Shown here: piece after piece, positions 9,133 to 17,813 of the stretch
Layout: each line of letters starts with the position of its first letter
Numbering within the stretch: position 1 is the first letter of the stretch
Source of the DNA: a virus
Length of the DNA: 47,471 nt
Strand: one strand, 5' to 3'
IMG/VR virus record: IMGVR_UViG_3300025135_000685
Location: 1-47,471 of that record
The notes under the pieces: generated by a model
Told to the model about the DNA's origin: nothing
Database searches by the model: none
The model's input: the letters and a program-made list of their open reading frames with translations, nothing else
Translations under genes and position numbers: made by a program

Positions 9133-10067
9133 GCTTCTTGCTTTTTATTTTCAAGCCACTTAAAATCGTGACTTACTTTTGTATCGTAAATTGAGAACTC
9201 TGTAATCACTTTCTCGAAATCAATGTTATTTGCACTTAGTCTTGACTTAAGCCTATCAAGCTCAACGATGAAGTCATCGTATAGCCCATTATACTTTCTC
9301 ATTGTAATCATTTTCACTAACCTTCCATCCTCCTTCTTCTTGAAGAAGTTCTTGGATAAGTGAACATCAAGGTCGTCAATTACTCGACTTAGCTTAGCCT
9401 CCTCGTGGTCAAAGATAATGCAGCCAACATGAGCCTCAAAGTAGCAATCCTCAGGCATCTTGTCTCCAAGCTCTGATGGAGCTGCTGGATGCCATGGAAC
9501 TGTCTCAATCTTCTTCCTTAAAACAGTAAAACCGTTTCTTTCAAGCTCACTTGAAATTCTTGAGCACTCATTGTATGCACTTGTATTATCTCCAATTATG
9601 TGAGATGAAGTCATTACATCTTTCATAACAGATTCACCACCATTCTCAAGGTCAAGCACAATTGGCTTAACCCCGATTTGCCTGCAGACATCTTTAAACC
9701 AAAGTATTCTTTTGCTTAAGTCAACAGTCACATGAATCTCATATGGAATCGGATATTCAACCTTTGCATCCTTTGATTGAATTCCCTGCCACTTCTCAGC
9801 CTTTCTCCACATCATCTCTTCAATGTCATCATGACTAAATCCAAGCTCATAGGCCATTGATATTGCAGTTAATATGACATCAACTGACTCCTCAAGAACT
9901 TTCTCCCTTTCAACGAAGCGGTGAGTTGTTCCATCTGCATTATCATAGGGAAGAACAACTCTCGCAAGTTCTCCAGCCTCCTCCATAACCTTCCCAAGCT
10001 TCTGAGATAGATTTTTCTTATCCTTCAGAGATAAGCCTTTTATGTACTCTTGTAGGTCTTTATTCAT
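9129..10067 (-). CDS. MazG-like nucleotide pyrophosphohydrolase fused to an unknown domain
   Basis: 312 residues from the ATG at 10067, chosen because it overlaps the upstream stop by only eight bases; an upstream in-frame start at 10106 is less likely. Residues 1-100 carry the MazG fold: EEAGE and, after the loop, EESVD, the acidic residues that bind Mg. MazG enzymes hydrolyse NTPs or dNTPs to monophosphates, and some phage versions act on alarmones or modified nucleotides. The remaining 200 residues (HVTVD, VPWHPAAPS, EAHVGCIIF, DVHLSKNFF, MITMRKY) are a separate conserved-looking domain of unknown function. Confidence 0.82.
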   Translation of the reverse strand: MNKDLQEYIKGLSLKDKKNLSQKLGKVMEEAGELARVVLPYDNADGTTHRFVEREKVLEESVDVILTAISMAYELGFSHDDIEEMMWRKAEKWQGIQSKDAKVEYPIPYEIHVTVDLSKRILWFKDVCRQIGVKPIVLDLENGGESVMKDVMTSSHIIGDNTSAYNECSRISSELERNGFTVLRKKIETVPWHPAAPSELGDKMPEDCYFEAHVGCIIFDHEEAKLSRVIDDLDVHLSKNFFKKKEDGRLVKMITMRKYNGLYDDFIVELDRLKSRLSANNIDFEKVITEFSIYDTKVSHDFKWLENKKQEA

Positions 10068-10356
10068 TTTCTTTTTTTTTGAATTTTGGACAACACCCAA
10101 GTGCAATTGTATTTTTAAACATCTGCACTTTGTATCCCTTAAATCTATGCTTTTTAATCATTAGCGCAATAATCTCATCATATCTCTCCTCATCTATTTC
10201 ATGGGCCATAAAGTCAATTTCCTTTTGTCCACGCTCATTAATTGGAGCATTTTCCATAAGTTCCTTAAAGTCTGCTGGAGGTGTGCTATTTGCGAACAGC
10301 TCCACATAACAATCCATTATAGCAGCATCATTCTTTTGTTCTCTACTCATTTTCAT
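10060..10356 (-). CDS. Hypothetical protein
   Basis: 98 residues with an acidic, helical middle and a basic C-terminus (CCPKFKKKENE). An alternative ATG lies two codons in. Its stop overlaps the MazG start. No family recognised. Confidence 0.7.
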   Translation of the reverse strand: MKMSREQKNDAAIMDCYVELFANSTPPADFKELMENAPINERGQKEIDFMAHEIDEERYDEIIALMIKKHRFKGYKVQMFKNTIALGCCPKFKKKENE

Positions 10357-10358
10357 TA

Positions 10359-10811
10359 TTATAGACTTAATTGGTCAATATTATTTCTAAGCCTCTTCAC
10401 AAGCTTTTCTTGCTCATCAAGCTTTTTCTGCTCTATCTTATACTCTTCAATCTTCATAAGATTATCTGGTGTATTTTCCCAAAAGGCCCATGGGTAGTTG
10501 CAATGACACCTGATGCCATAATCCTTAATTGTAAAGTCATAACCAAGATGATAGCCATCTTCACGCTTTTTTGATTCAACATCAGTGACTATGATACCCT
10601 TTTTAACTTTTATTGAATAGGGTTTATATGACAAAGAATCGAGCTCTCCTTGTGAGTGAACATAAATATCATCTTTCTTACCCTCAACAAAAGAACTATT
10701 TCTTGTGTCATCTTTTCCATATATTGGCCAAGCCATATCTAAGTCATAGATATATTCCATCCCAACCTTTGGCTCTCGTCCACTATCTATTAAACAATCA
10801 AATATTCCCAT
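10359..10811 (-). CDS. Hypothetical protein
   Basis: 150 residues: a beta-rich first part with CHCNYPWAFW near residue 102, then a C-terminal coiled-coil stretch (about 115-145). No family recognised. Confidence 0.72.
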   Translation of the reverse strand: MGIFDCLIDSGREPKVGMEYIYDLDMAWPIYGKDDTRNSSFVEGKKDDIYVHSQGELDSLSYKPYSIKVKKGIIVTDVESKKREDGYHLGYDFTIKDYGIRCHCNYPWAFWENTPDNLMKIEEYKIEQKKLDEQEKLVKRLRNNIDQLSL

Positions 10812-10834
10812 ATCCTACAATTTATTGAATTATT

Positions 10835-11170
10835 TCATAATAGTTCATATTTCAAATTTGCAACCCTATCCTCATCAATTGTAACAACCAATGTATTCCC
10901 TGATGCAAAATAAGATGCAACTTCCTCTTCGATTAAAATATCTCTTATTTCCTTGTCATAATAAACAATAACATCTTCAAATTTATAATAACCATAGAAA
11001 CCTTTGATACTCGATAAGTTTATAACTCCACTACCCTGTTTGCATGAGCCATGAATCAAATTGATTATTACTTCAGAATAATATCTACTTCTCTCTTTTT
11101 CTAAAAGATTCAAGTCATTTTTTATAACGTCAACCCTACTTTCTTTTTTATTTTTTTTAAACCAAATCAT
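10835..11170 (-). CDS. Hypothetical protein
   Basis: 111 residues, basic N-terminus (WFKKNKKES), helical then beta-rich. No motif recognised. It lies in the same leftward run with a 12-base gap to the RecB-like nuclease gene upstream. Confidence 0.68.
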   Translation of the reverse strand: MIWFKKNKKESRVDVIKNDLNLLEKERSRYYSEVIINLIHGSCKQGSGVINLSSIKGFYGYYKFEDVIVYYDKEIRDILIEEEVASYFASGNTLVVTIDEDRVANLKYELL

Positions 11171-11182
11171 GCTGCTTATTTT

Positions 11183-12106
11183 TTAAGAATTAATAAGTTG
11201 CTTATCCCTCTTTTCTAAGAACTTATGCTTATTGATATGCTCTTTTCTCTCTTTAAGAACAGACTGAACATTCATATTAAAAATAGTATCAACAACATCT
11301 CTTGGAATTCTATGTTCCTCATAGAAACCCTCTTTTCTAACAAGAACTACAACTCCACCAAGAAACTTTATATTTGAGTACTTTGTGCCCTCAAGCATTT
11401 TAATTAATAACTTTGCATAGAGTGGAATTTGAACGTAGTAGTGACCAAGAGAGGTGTCCCAATATTTTTCAAAAGGTGTTAGTAGTAATTTTGTCCAAGA
11501 CTGCACCTCAAAATTCTTTGGCTGATTGGTCTTCCAGTCAGTTATAACAATTCCAATTTCACCATTCTTATCAAGCATGAGCCAAACCTTGTCTGGCTGA
11601 CCTGTATATCCAAATTCAGCTGAGCCAAGAACCATCTCAGTATCAAGAAGCACAGCGCCTCTCTCATGCATGAGGTCGATAAATTCTTTTCCAGCAGCAA
11701 TCATTGAGTCTCCAGTTGCAATTTGCTCATCGTCACACTCGAATATTGGCTGACGAACTTCCTTATATCCACCATATTGATTAACAAGCTCTTGTTCTAA
11801 TATGTAGTGAACCCTGGAGCCCATATTTGTTGAATAACTCCCCTTTTGGTCCCACTCCATAAGTAAGCTCTTCTGTAAGTCTATGTTTCCATTACAATTT
11901 TGAAATGCTCTTGTTGTTGTGGAGTCAAAGTGGTGATAGAATGCCTTAAGCACCGTTGATACCGAAGGAAGCTCACTCGTTATATTTCCATCTAAGCCTT
12001 TTATGTAATAGGTGTGTGTATCCTCAACAAAGCTTAAAGACATCTCCTCTTGCTTCTTAGAAATTATCTCTCTAATTTCAAGAGCTATTTGTTTTAAATC
12101 AATCAT
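11183..12106 (-). CDS. PD-(D/E)XK (RecB/Cas4-like) nuclease
   Basis: 307 residues. The catalytic elements are in the family order: His100 in GSRVHYILE, Glu157 in DTEMVLG, Asp172 in GQPDKVW, Asp190-Trp-Lys192 (ITDWKT), and a QxxxY at 226-230. No Cys cluster for an iron-sulphur site is seen, so it is nearer to plain RecB-type exonucleases than to Cas4. A likely role is DNA end processing in replication or recombination, or host DNA breakdown. Confidence 0.83.
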   Translation of the reverse strand: MIDLKQIALEIREIISKKQEEMSLSFVEDTHTYYIKGLDGNITSELPSVSTVLKAFYHHFDSTTTRAFQNCNGNIDLQKSLLMEWDQKGSYSTNMGSRVHYILEQELVNQYGGYKEVRQPIFECDDEQIATGDSMIAAGKEFIDLMHERGAVLLDTEMVLGSAEFGYTGQPDKVWLMLDKNGEIGIVITDWKTNQPKNFEVQSWTKLLLTPFEKYWDTSLGHYYVQIPLYAKLLIKMLEGTKYSNIKFLGGVVVLVRKEGFYEEHRIPRDVVDTIFNMNVQSVLKERKEHINKHKFLEKRDKQLINS

Positions 12107-12398
12107 GTTTTTTTAAATTTTCAACAACTTTTGAAATTAATTCTTTTTTGTCTTCAATGTGAGAATTCAGCTTTATACAATTCATATAGTCTTGATAGTT
12201 TAGAAGAAATTTTTCAACATTCTCATTAACCATGTCTCCAGACAAACGATATTTCAATTCATCCTCCGTGTCTTCATATGACACTTTTATATCCCTAACA
12301 ACATCCACCAGGGCCTCAACCCTATCTTCTATTGTCATCGAGTTAAAAATGCTCATAACTCCTGATGGATTATTTCTTATTGAGTAAATGTATTTCAT
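12099..12398 (-). CDS. Hypothetical protein
   Basis: 99 residues, helical and charged. It overlaps both neighbours (sirtuin gene by ATGA, nuclease gene by eight bases), so its translation is coupled to theirs. No family recognised. Confidence 0.72.
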   Translation of the reverse strand: MKYIYSIRNNPSGVMSIFNSMTIEDRVEALVDVVRDIKVSYEDTEDELKYRLSGDMVNENVEKFLLNYQDYMNCIKLNSHIEDKKELISKVVENLKKHD

Positions 12399-13099
12399 TC
12401 AGCGAGAGCTTTTTCAATTAATTCACTAACCAACTTGGCAACACCAACTGTTGCTGGCTCTTGAATAAACGTAACCCTATCCTGATAAATCATACCCTCT
12501 GGAACATTTGGGTCAACCAAATATATTGGAGTTGTCTTTGGGGCAAGCATCATAAGCCCTGCTGCAGGAAATACCCCAAGAGAAGTTCCTATAATTATAA
12601 AAATATCAGCAGTCTTCGCAATTCTCTCTGCATCTGTCAATTTTGTTACTGATTCTCCAAACCACACTACATCTGGCCTAAGTTGACAACCATCTTCTCC
12701 AAGGTCGCCTAAGTTAATATCATTGTAATCAATGTCATAAATCTTATCTGGAGTCATATTTGTTTTTGCCTTGGTCAACTCACCGTGTATATGCAAAATA
12801 TTAGTTGAACCTCCTCTCTCAAGTAAATCTGAAACGTTTTGAGTTATGTGAACTACATCATAATAATCCTCCAGAGTAGCGAGGTCATAATGAGCTTGAT
12901 TTGGTTCAACTGCAGCAAGTTGTCTTCTTCTCTGATTATAGAAGTCAAGAACAAGACCTGGGTCCTTAAGGAAGCCCATAGGTGTTGCCACATCTTCTAC
13001 CTTGTAGTTATTCCACAAAGAGTCTTCACTGTCTCTAAAAGTTTCTATTCCTGACTCTTTATCTAAACCAGCACCACTTAATATTACAATTCTTTTCAT
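12395..13099 (-). CDS. Sir2-family (sirtuin) NAD-dependent deacylase, zinc-less type
   Basis: 234 residues. GAGLDKESGIETFRD is the NAD-binding opening, HIHGEL holds the catalytic His, and RPDVVWFGE and GTSLGVFPAA are further Sir2 blocks. It lacks the four zinc Cys, as do the sirtuins common in Bacteroidota. Three usually conserved positions differ: Ser to Asp in GAGxS, Asp to Ser in TQN(V/I)D (here TQNVSD), and His to Leu in the following LHER (here LLERGG). These flank the NAD pocket, so activity may be altered. Sirtuins remove acyl groups from Lys; some phage-defence relatives consume NAD. Confidence 0.9.
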   Translation of the reverse strand: MKRIVILSGAGLDKESGIETFRDSEDSLWNNYKVEDVATPMGFLKDPGLVLDFYNQRRRQLAAVEPNQAHYDLATLEDYYDVVHITQNVSDLLERGGSTNILHIHGELTKAKTNMTPDKIYDIDYNDINLGDLGEDGCQLRPDVVWFGESVTKLTDAERIAKTADIFIIIGTSLGVFPAAGLMMLAPKTTPIYLVDPNVPEGMIYQDRVTFIQEPATVGVAKLVSELIEKALAE

Positions 13100-13100
13100 T

Positions 13101-13580
13101 TTATATAAATTTTATCTGCATTTTTTCTTCATCTACGCTAAAGTCTGTGATACTTTTAATATTAATGCCATCAATAAAGTTTCTTCTGCTTGACCATCCA
13201 CCTTCCCATCGAGTTCCGCAGTTAATATCAATACAGTAATATTTTTTGTTCAATAAAAAATACAACTTACAATCAAAGCCTCCATCAGGAAGTTCATCGC
13301 CATATGCCTCCTCTATTTGGTAATTACAGTCACGATGAATAAATTCTTTAATATACTCATGCGGATTATCTACCAGCTGTGTATCATCATCATAATATTC
13401 AGCCTTAATAACTTTTATAACTTCTTTTTTTATAGGCTTAGTGACCATTGCTATGTTAATCCATGAGTTTCTGATTTCACTCTGAATTTCATCATCAAAC
13501 GAGTCAATTCCACAGCCTCTTCTTCCGTTTAAATCGTCAATAATCTTATCAACAATTAATTCTGCAGTTTCTTTATCCAT
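13101..13580 (-). CDS. Hypothetical protein
   Basis: 159 residues: a helical, acidic N-terminal half and a beta-rich C-terminal half (CKLYFLLNKKYYCIDINCG). It overlaps the upstream gene by eight bases. No family recognised. Confidence 0.72.
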   Translation of the reverse strand: MDKETAELIVDKIIDDLNGRRGCGIDSFDDEIQSEIRNSWINIAMVTKPIKKEVIKVIKAEYYDDDTQLVDNPHEYIKEFIHRDCNYQIEEAYGDELPDGGFDCKLYFLLNKKYYCIDINCGTRWEGGWSSRRNFIDGINIKSITDFSVDEEKMQIKFI

Positions 13581-13833
13581 GTTTTTTTATTTCATTTTTA
13601 ATATCCAATATGAAGTCACTCAATTCCTTATCTGCATGCATTCCAACATCAATCCTGTGACTTAAATCTTTGGAGAGATTAAATCTCTCTACTTCAATTC
13701 CAAAGTGCCCAAATAAACCATCAAAATATTCTCTATAATCAGCATCATTCTCATGAATGGACTTGATGTAAATTCCATCCTGGTCAAAGAATGCCTCATA
13801 ATAAGGAACGCTTACAATAATTAGTTTTTTCAT
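13573..13833 (-). CDS. Hypothetical protein
   Basis: 86 residues. LIIVSVPYYEAFFD at the start is a beta-strand pattern; the rest is charged. Its ATG shares a base with the upstream stop. No family recognised. Confidence 0.68.
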   Translation of the reverse strand: MKKLIIVSVPYYEAFFDQDGIYIKSIHENDADYREYFDGLFGHFGIEVERFNLSKDLSHRIDVGMHADKELSDFILDIKNEIKKHG

Positions 13834-14060
13834 TAGTTGGTAAAAATTAATTGAACCTTCCCATTAGTCCCTTTTTTGTCAATGAAAGCATTCATACATT
13901 CATCAAACTTATCTTCTGGATTATCTTTTCTATAAAATGTGTTCATAGCACATGACCCAAAAGAATCGCAAAAATCTCTATCTACTTCCTCGGCAGTAGC
14001 TTCATCGTAGTTCTCATACAAAAAATGAGTAAACTCACATTCATCAATAAATTCTTTCAT
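13833..14060 (-). CDS. Hypothetical acidic protein
   Basis: 75 residues, acidic, with two Cys (FCDSFGSC). The frame stays open for about 80 bases upstream of the ATG but contains no ATG, GTG or TTG start there. No family recognised. Confidence 0.66.
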   Translation of the reverse strand: MKEFIDECEFTHFLYENYDEATAEEVDRDFCDSFGSCAMNTFYRKDNPEDKFDECMNAFIDKKGTNGKVQLIFTN

Positions 14061-14160
14061 ATCTTTTTTATTTTTTCGCTTATAATTTCCACCAATAACT
14101 TCAGTGACAACTTTTATAAGCCCTTCAACAACAGCAAATGCATCGTTTTAGTATTTTAAA

Positions 14161-14733
14161 TTATTCAAGAATTTCGTCAACAACCCCAAGTTTAAGGGCT
14201 TCTTCTGCAGACATATACCAATCCTGCTTTTTCTCGTACACCTCTGTTAGTCTTTTCTGACCAATATTTGTTTTCTCAAGAGTTATTTGCTCAAGCAATT
14301 TTTGAAGTCTCTTTGTTTCTTCGACATCTTCTTCCATATCCTTAAGTTTTCCCCAGGCCACAGAACTAACTTGATGATAAAGTGGAGTTGATAACTTATG
14401 GGCAAATCTCTTGTGTCCAGAAATAAGCATCATAAAACCACAGCTCATTGCAGCTCCAGTAACTATTGTATGAATAGGGGTTGTACTTCTCTCCATTACA
14501 CTCAGTAATCCAAAACATTGATACACATATCCGCCATAAGAATCAATGTATATCTTGATTGGTTTTGGATGATATTCGATGTCGTGAAGTGCATAATGTC
14601 TTTTAAGCTCTTCATCGTGTTCAGAAATTTTTATTATCTCCTGTGTAAGTGTAGATATAGACTCTTGGTCTACTTGCTTTGTGAAGAAAAGATTTCTCTT
14701 CATCGGGGCATCTAAAATTGTTTTCTCTGCCAT
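14161..14733 (-). CDS. clpP: ATP-dependent Clp protease proteolytic subunit ClpP
   Basis: 190 residues, ClpP length. The catalytic triad fits: Ser97 in TGAAMSCGF, His120 in TPLYHQ, and Asp171 in KKQDWYMSAEEA, with the GVVDEIL end typical of the family. YIDSYGGYVY is the oxyanion-side strand. ClpP degrades proteins fed by an unfoldase; no ClpX or ClpA is in this window, so it may use the host's or one encoded elsewhere. It fits with tmRNA and SmpB as the disposal arm of ribosome rescue. It faces the helicase gene across a divergent 121-base promoter region. Confidence 0.95.
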   Translation of the reverse strand: MAEKTILDAPMKRNLFFTKQVDQESISTLTQEIIKISEHDEELKRHYALHDIEYHPKPIKIYIDSYGGYVYQCFGLLSVMERSTTPIHTIVTGAAMSCGFMMLISGHKRFAHKLSTPLYHQVSSVAWGKLKDMEEDVEETKRLQKLLEQITLEKTNIGQKRLTEVYEKKQDWYMSAEEALKLGVVDEILE

Positions 14734-14765
14734 TAGTTGTTTTTTTAAATTATTATCTCTCAGTG

Positions 14766-14792
14766 CAAATATATATCATTTTTTCCATTCAA
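14766..14792 (-). promoter_or_regulatory. Possible host-type promoter for clpP
   Basis: Minus strand TATATTTG (matches TAnnTTTG) 33 bases before the clpP ATG. A TTG lies 16 bases upstream, shorter than the 20 seen at the three better matches, so this is a weaker call. Confidence 0.35.
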
Positions 14793-14797
14793 AAAAA

Positions 14798-14828
14798 TTG
14801 TATGACATATTTTTTTAATCTATATTTG
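14798..14828 (+). promoter_or_regulatory. Host-type (Bacteroidota) promoter of the helicase gene
   Basis: TTG, 20 bases, then TATATTTG, ending 26 bases before the ATG. This is the Bacteroidota -33/-7 consensus (TTG and TAnnTTTG). The same 20-base spacing recurs before both exonuclease genes. Confidence 0.7.
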
Positions 14829-14854
14829 CAAAACATTAAATAACAGAAACAATC

Positions 14855-17119
14855 ATGAGCGACACTCAGGCGAAAAAAATAACAGGAATAGTTGAAAAAA
14901 TAATTTTTCACAAAAGAGATAATGGTTATCACATACTTAGTGTAGAATTACCCAACCAAAATGACCCTATTGTAGTTAACGCTTATCATCCAACCATCCA
15001 TGAGGGTCTAACCTATGAGTTTGAGGGGGAGTGGAGTACACATCCAAGATTTGGAAAACAGATGAAGGCAAAATCTGTGTTTGAGGTTCCTCCAAATACT
15101 AAAGAGGGCTTAAAAGCATATTTATCATCAAGTTTTTTTCCAGGAATTGGACCAGTAATAGCTGGAAGAATAATTGGATATTTTAAAGATGATGTAATAC
15201 GAATTTTCAATGAAGACATCGACAAACTTCTTTTGGTTCCTGGAATATCTCCAAAAAAACTTGAAGCTATAAAAAGCTCGTGGCAAGATAATGAGGAAAT
15301 TAATGATGTAATGATGTTTTTGCAACAATTTGGAATATCAACTATCTATGCTGCCAAAATTTACAAGCACTATGGAAAAGGTTGTGTTCAGAAAATTAAA
15401 GAAAATCCATATACACTTGCAAGAGATATTAAGGGAATCGGCTTTAAGTACGCAGATAATATTGCACTTTCAGTTGGTATTGAACTTGATAGTGAGGCGA
15501 GGATAAGAGCATGCATCATGCACATATTAGAATCTGGTAGCCTTGATGGCCACTGCTATCTTATTGAGGAACAAATTACAATTAGCTCAACAGAACTTCT
15601 TGGTGTTGACATCAGAGATAGGGTTTCAAATATTTTGAAGTATATGATTCAGGACCATGAAATCATGATGTATGCAGTTGAAGATGAGCCAGTGAGGTAT
15701 TATTCAAAAAAACTATACTACAACGAGAATCATTGTGCCAATATAGTCGGCAGACTTCTTCTGGGAGATGTTAATGCTACATATGATGAAGATATTATAC
15801 TCAAGGGGTATAGGGGTGTAGAACTTAGCAAAGAACAGAAACAGGGTGTATTCGGCATAATAAACAGAGGGATTTCTATTTTAACTGGAGGTCCTGGTAC
15901 TGGTAAATCAACAATGACAAAAGCGGTTGTTGAGGCTCTTCTAAATTTAGGAAAATCAATTGCACTTGCGGCCCCAACTGGAAGGGCTGCTCAGAGAATG
16001 ACTGAGGTAATTGGAGTGCAAGCCAGTACTGTACATAAACTTCTTGGTTGGGACCCAGAAAATTATGGATTCATGCACAATGAAAAAAACCCACTCTGGT
16101 GCGACTTTCTTATTATTGATGAGAGTTCTATGCTTGACATAAACTTGGCAAGCTCTATATTGAGAGCTGTTCCTGATAATTGCCAGGTTTTATTTATCGG
16201 TGACGTTGACCAGCTTCCGCCTGTTGGCCCAGGCAACTTCTTCAAAGACTTAATTGAAAGCGGAGTGGTTCCAACATATAAATTGACACAAATATTTCGA
16301 CAAGGACAAGAATCAAAAATTATTTCATATGCTCACAAGATAAATCATGGAGAGCATCCAGATATTAATTCTCCGCTAACCGAGCCTCAAATTTGGAAAG
16401 ATGGAACTGATTGTATGTTTATTGATTCTGGTCTTGGAGAACATGGTAAATCGAAAAGTGAATATCCACAATGGAGTTCGCTTCGATATGGTATGGATGT
16501 TGTTGAAATGACCAAGAATCTTTATATTGATATTATCAATAAGTATCATAATACCAAAGATATTCAAATCCTCATACCAATGAGGATTAGTGACCTTGGA
16601 ACTCTTAGAATGAATGAAATCATACAAGAATCTGTAAACCCATCTGCTAAAGGAAAGAATGAAATAAAACTTAAGGACCGAATTTTTAGAGAAGGAGACA
16701 AGGTTATCCATACTATCAACAACTACGACATTGAGGTATTCAATGGCGATATTGGTTGGATTCAATACATCGAAGAGGTTTCTGGGACTGCGGAGATTAA
16801 ATTTGGAGATGACAGAGTTGTTAAGTATAAGAAAATTGACATGATGGAGTTGGAGCTTGCCTACGCAATTACAATACACAAGAGTCAGGGCTCAGAGTTT
16901 GATTGTGCTATCCTACCTGTTATGTCTCAGTATAGCAGAATGTTATATAGAAATCTTGTTTACACAGGACTGACAAGAGCAAAGAAGTTAGCTGTATTTG
17001 TTGGTCAAAGAAAGGCTTTTAACAGGGCAATTGATAACGTTGACCCAAGAACAAGACAGACTTCTCTAAAAGAGCTGTTGATTAAAACAGATATTGTCAA
17101 CTCATTCATTGCGCCATAA
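14855..17119 (+). CDS. RecD-like (RecD2-type) SF1B DNA helicase
   Basis: 754 residues. An N-terminal OB-like part and helix-hairpin-helix region (FPGIGP, LVPGIS, DIKGIGF, about residues 95-200) precede the motor. Walker A is LTGGPGTGKST near residue 350, Walker B is LIIDESSMLD, and late motifs include TIHKSQGSEFD and TGLTRAKKL. This is the architecture of RecD2, a 5'-3' helicase that acts without RecBC. It is the only rightward gene in the first 28 kb and has its own host-type promoter, which suggests early expression. A terminator follows at 17121-17150. Confidence 0.93.
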   Translation: MSDTQAKKITGIVEKIIFHKRDNGYHILSVELPNQNDPIVVNAYHPTIHEGLTYEFEGEWSTHPRFGKQMKAKSVFEVPPNTKEGLKAYLSSSFFPGIGPVIAGRIIGYFKDDVIRIFNEDIDKLLLVPGISPKKLEAIKSSWQDNEEINDVMMFLQQFGISTIYAAKIYKHYGKGCVQKIKENPYTLARDIKGIGFKYADNIALSVGIELDSEARIRACIMHILESGSLDGHCYLIEEQITISSTELLGVDIRDRVSNILKYMIQDHEIMMYAVEDEPVRYYSKKLYYNENHCANIVGRLLLGDVNATYDEDIILKGYRGVELSKEQKQGVFGIINRGISILTGGPGTGKSTMTKAVVEALLNLGKSIALAAPTGRAAQRMTEVIGVQASTVHKLLGWDPENYGFMHNEKNPLWCDFLIIDESSMLDINLASSILRAVPDNCQVLFIGDVDQLPPVGPGNFFKDLIESGVVPTYKLTQIFRQGQESKIISYAHKINHGEHPDINSPLTEPQIWKDGTDCMFIDSGLGEHGKSKSEYPQWSSLRYGMDVVEMTKNLYIDIINKYHNTKDIQILIPMRISDLGTLRMNEIIQESVNPSAKGKNEIKLKDRIFREGDKVIHTINNYDIEVFNGDIGWIQYIEEVSGTAEIKFGDDRVVKYKKIDMMELELAYAITIHKSQGSEFDCAILPVMSQYSRMLYRNLVYTGLTRAKKLAVFVGQRKAFNRAIDNVDPRTRQTSLKELLIKTDIVNSFIAP

Positions 17120-17120
17120 A

Positions 17121-17150
17121 AAAAGGAGAGTTTAATTACTCTCCTTTTTT
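17121..17150. terminator. Bidirectional terminator between convergent genes
   Basis: Stem of ten pairs (AAAAGGAGAG with CTCTCCTTTT) around an eight-base loop, A-rich on the left and T-rich on the right, so it serves the helicase gene rightward and 17163-17423 leftward. Confidence 0.88.
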
Positions 17151-17162
17151 ATTATATGAATT

Positions 17163-17423
17163 TTATTTTTTATTCTTGATGAACTCAATTAGCTTAGATT
17201 TACTTAGGATTATGGTGTCATCAAGAGAGGTTTGGATTATTTGGTCTGGAGCTTCTTTGCTAAGGTATCCAAGACCAGTGACAAGCCATACTGCGCCTTC
17301 ATCAATTTCCACATCTCCCACATTACCATCCTGAAGCTTTGTTAGCTTTCCAATTAACTTATGTACATTTTGGTCAAGCACAAGATTATCGTACTCAAGC
17401 CCTTCAAGTTCTTTATCCATCAT
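17163..17423 (-). CDS. Hypothetical protein
   Basis: 86 residues, acidic. It overlaps the stop-start of the GNAT gene upstream by ATGA and is last in its unit before the terminator. No family recognised. Confidence 0.7.
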   Translation of the reverse strand: MMDKELEGLEYDNLVLDQNVHKLIGKLTKLQDGNVGDVEIDEGAVWLVTGLGYLSKEAPDQIIQTSLDDTIILSKSKLIEFIKNKK

Positions 17424-17809
17424 ATTTTTTTTAGTATGTGATAGTTTTCTTTTCTTCTACCAGTTATTTCAAAACCAACACTCAGAGCATTTTTAAGGCT
17501 GTAATTGTTTTTAGTATGAACAAGGCTACTAACCCTATCAATACCAAATTCTCTCAGCTTCTCAAATGATACATTGAGCATTTTAACCTGGAGCCCAATT
17601 CCCCTGTATTCAGGAAGAACATAACAACCCCTATAATAATAATATCCAGACCTTTGATTTAAACCCAGAAAACAAACTGGAAAATCTCCATCAAAACCAA
17701 CAAAAAGATGGTTACTCCTCTTAAGATTAAGAGGGTAGTCCATCTTATTTAGATGCTCAATCATCTTAATGATTTCACCCTTATTTCTATGGTAATGCTT
17801 AATAATCAT
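17420..17809 (-). CDS. GNAT-family N-acetyltransferase
   Basis: 129 residues from the ATG at 17809, chosen because an earlier start at 17899 would overlap the RNA ligase gene by 86 bases. The acetyl-CoA loop is visible as VLPEYRGIGLQVKML, followed by the helix and the KNALSVGFEITGRR strand typical of the GNAT C-terminal half. The acceptor substrate is unknown. Confidence 0.83.
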   Translation of the reverse strand: MIIKHYHRNKGEIIKMIEHLNKMDYPLNLKRSNHLFVGFDGDFPVCFLGLNQRSGYYYYRGCYVLPEYRGIGLQVKMLNVSFEKLREFGIDRVSSLVHTKNNYSLKNALSVGFEITGRRKENYHILKKI

Positions 17810-17813
17810 GGTA

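Noticed and set aside
14061-14160. Open frame upstream of and in frame with the 75-residue gene
   Set aside because: It has no ATG, GTG or TTG start and ends at a stop just upstream; left as non-coding.
16376-16879. 167-residue minus-strand frame
   Set aside because: Antisense to the conserved helicase motor region.
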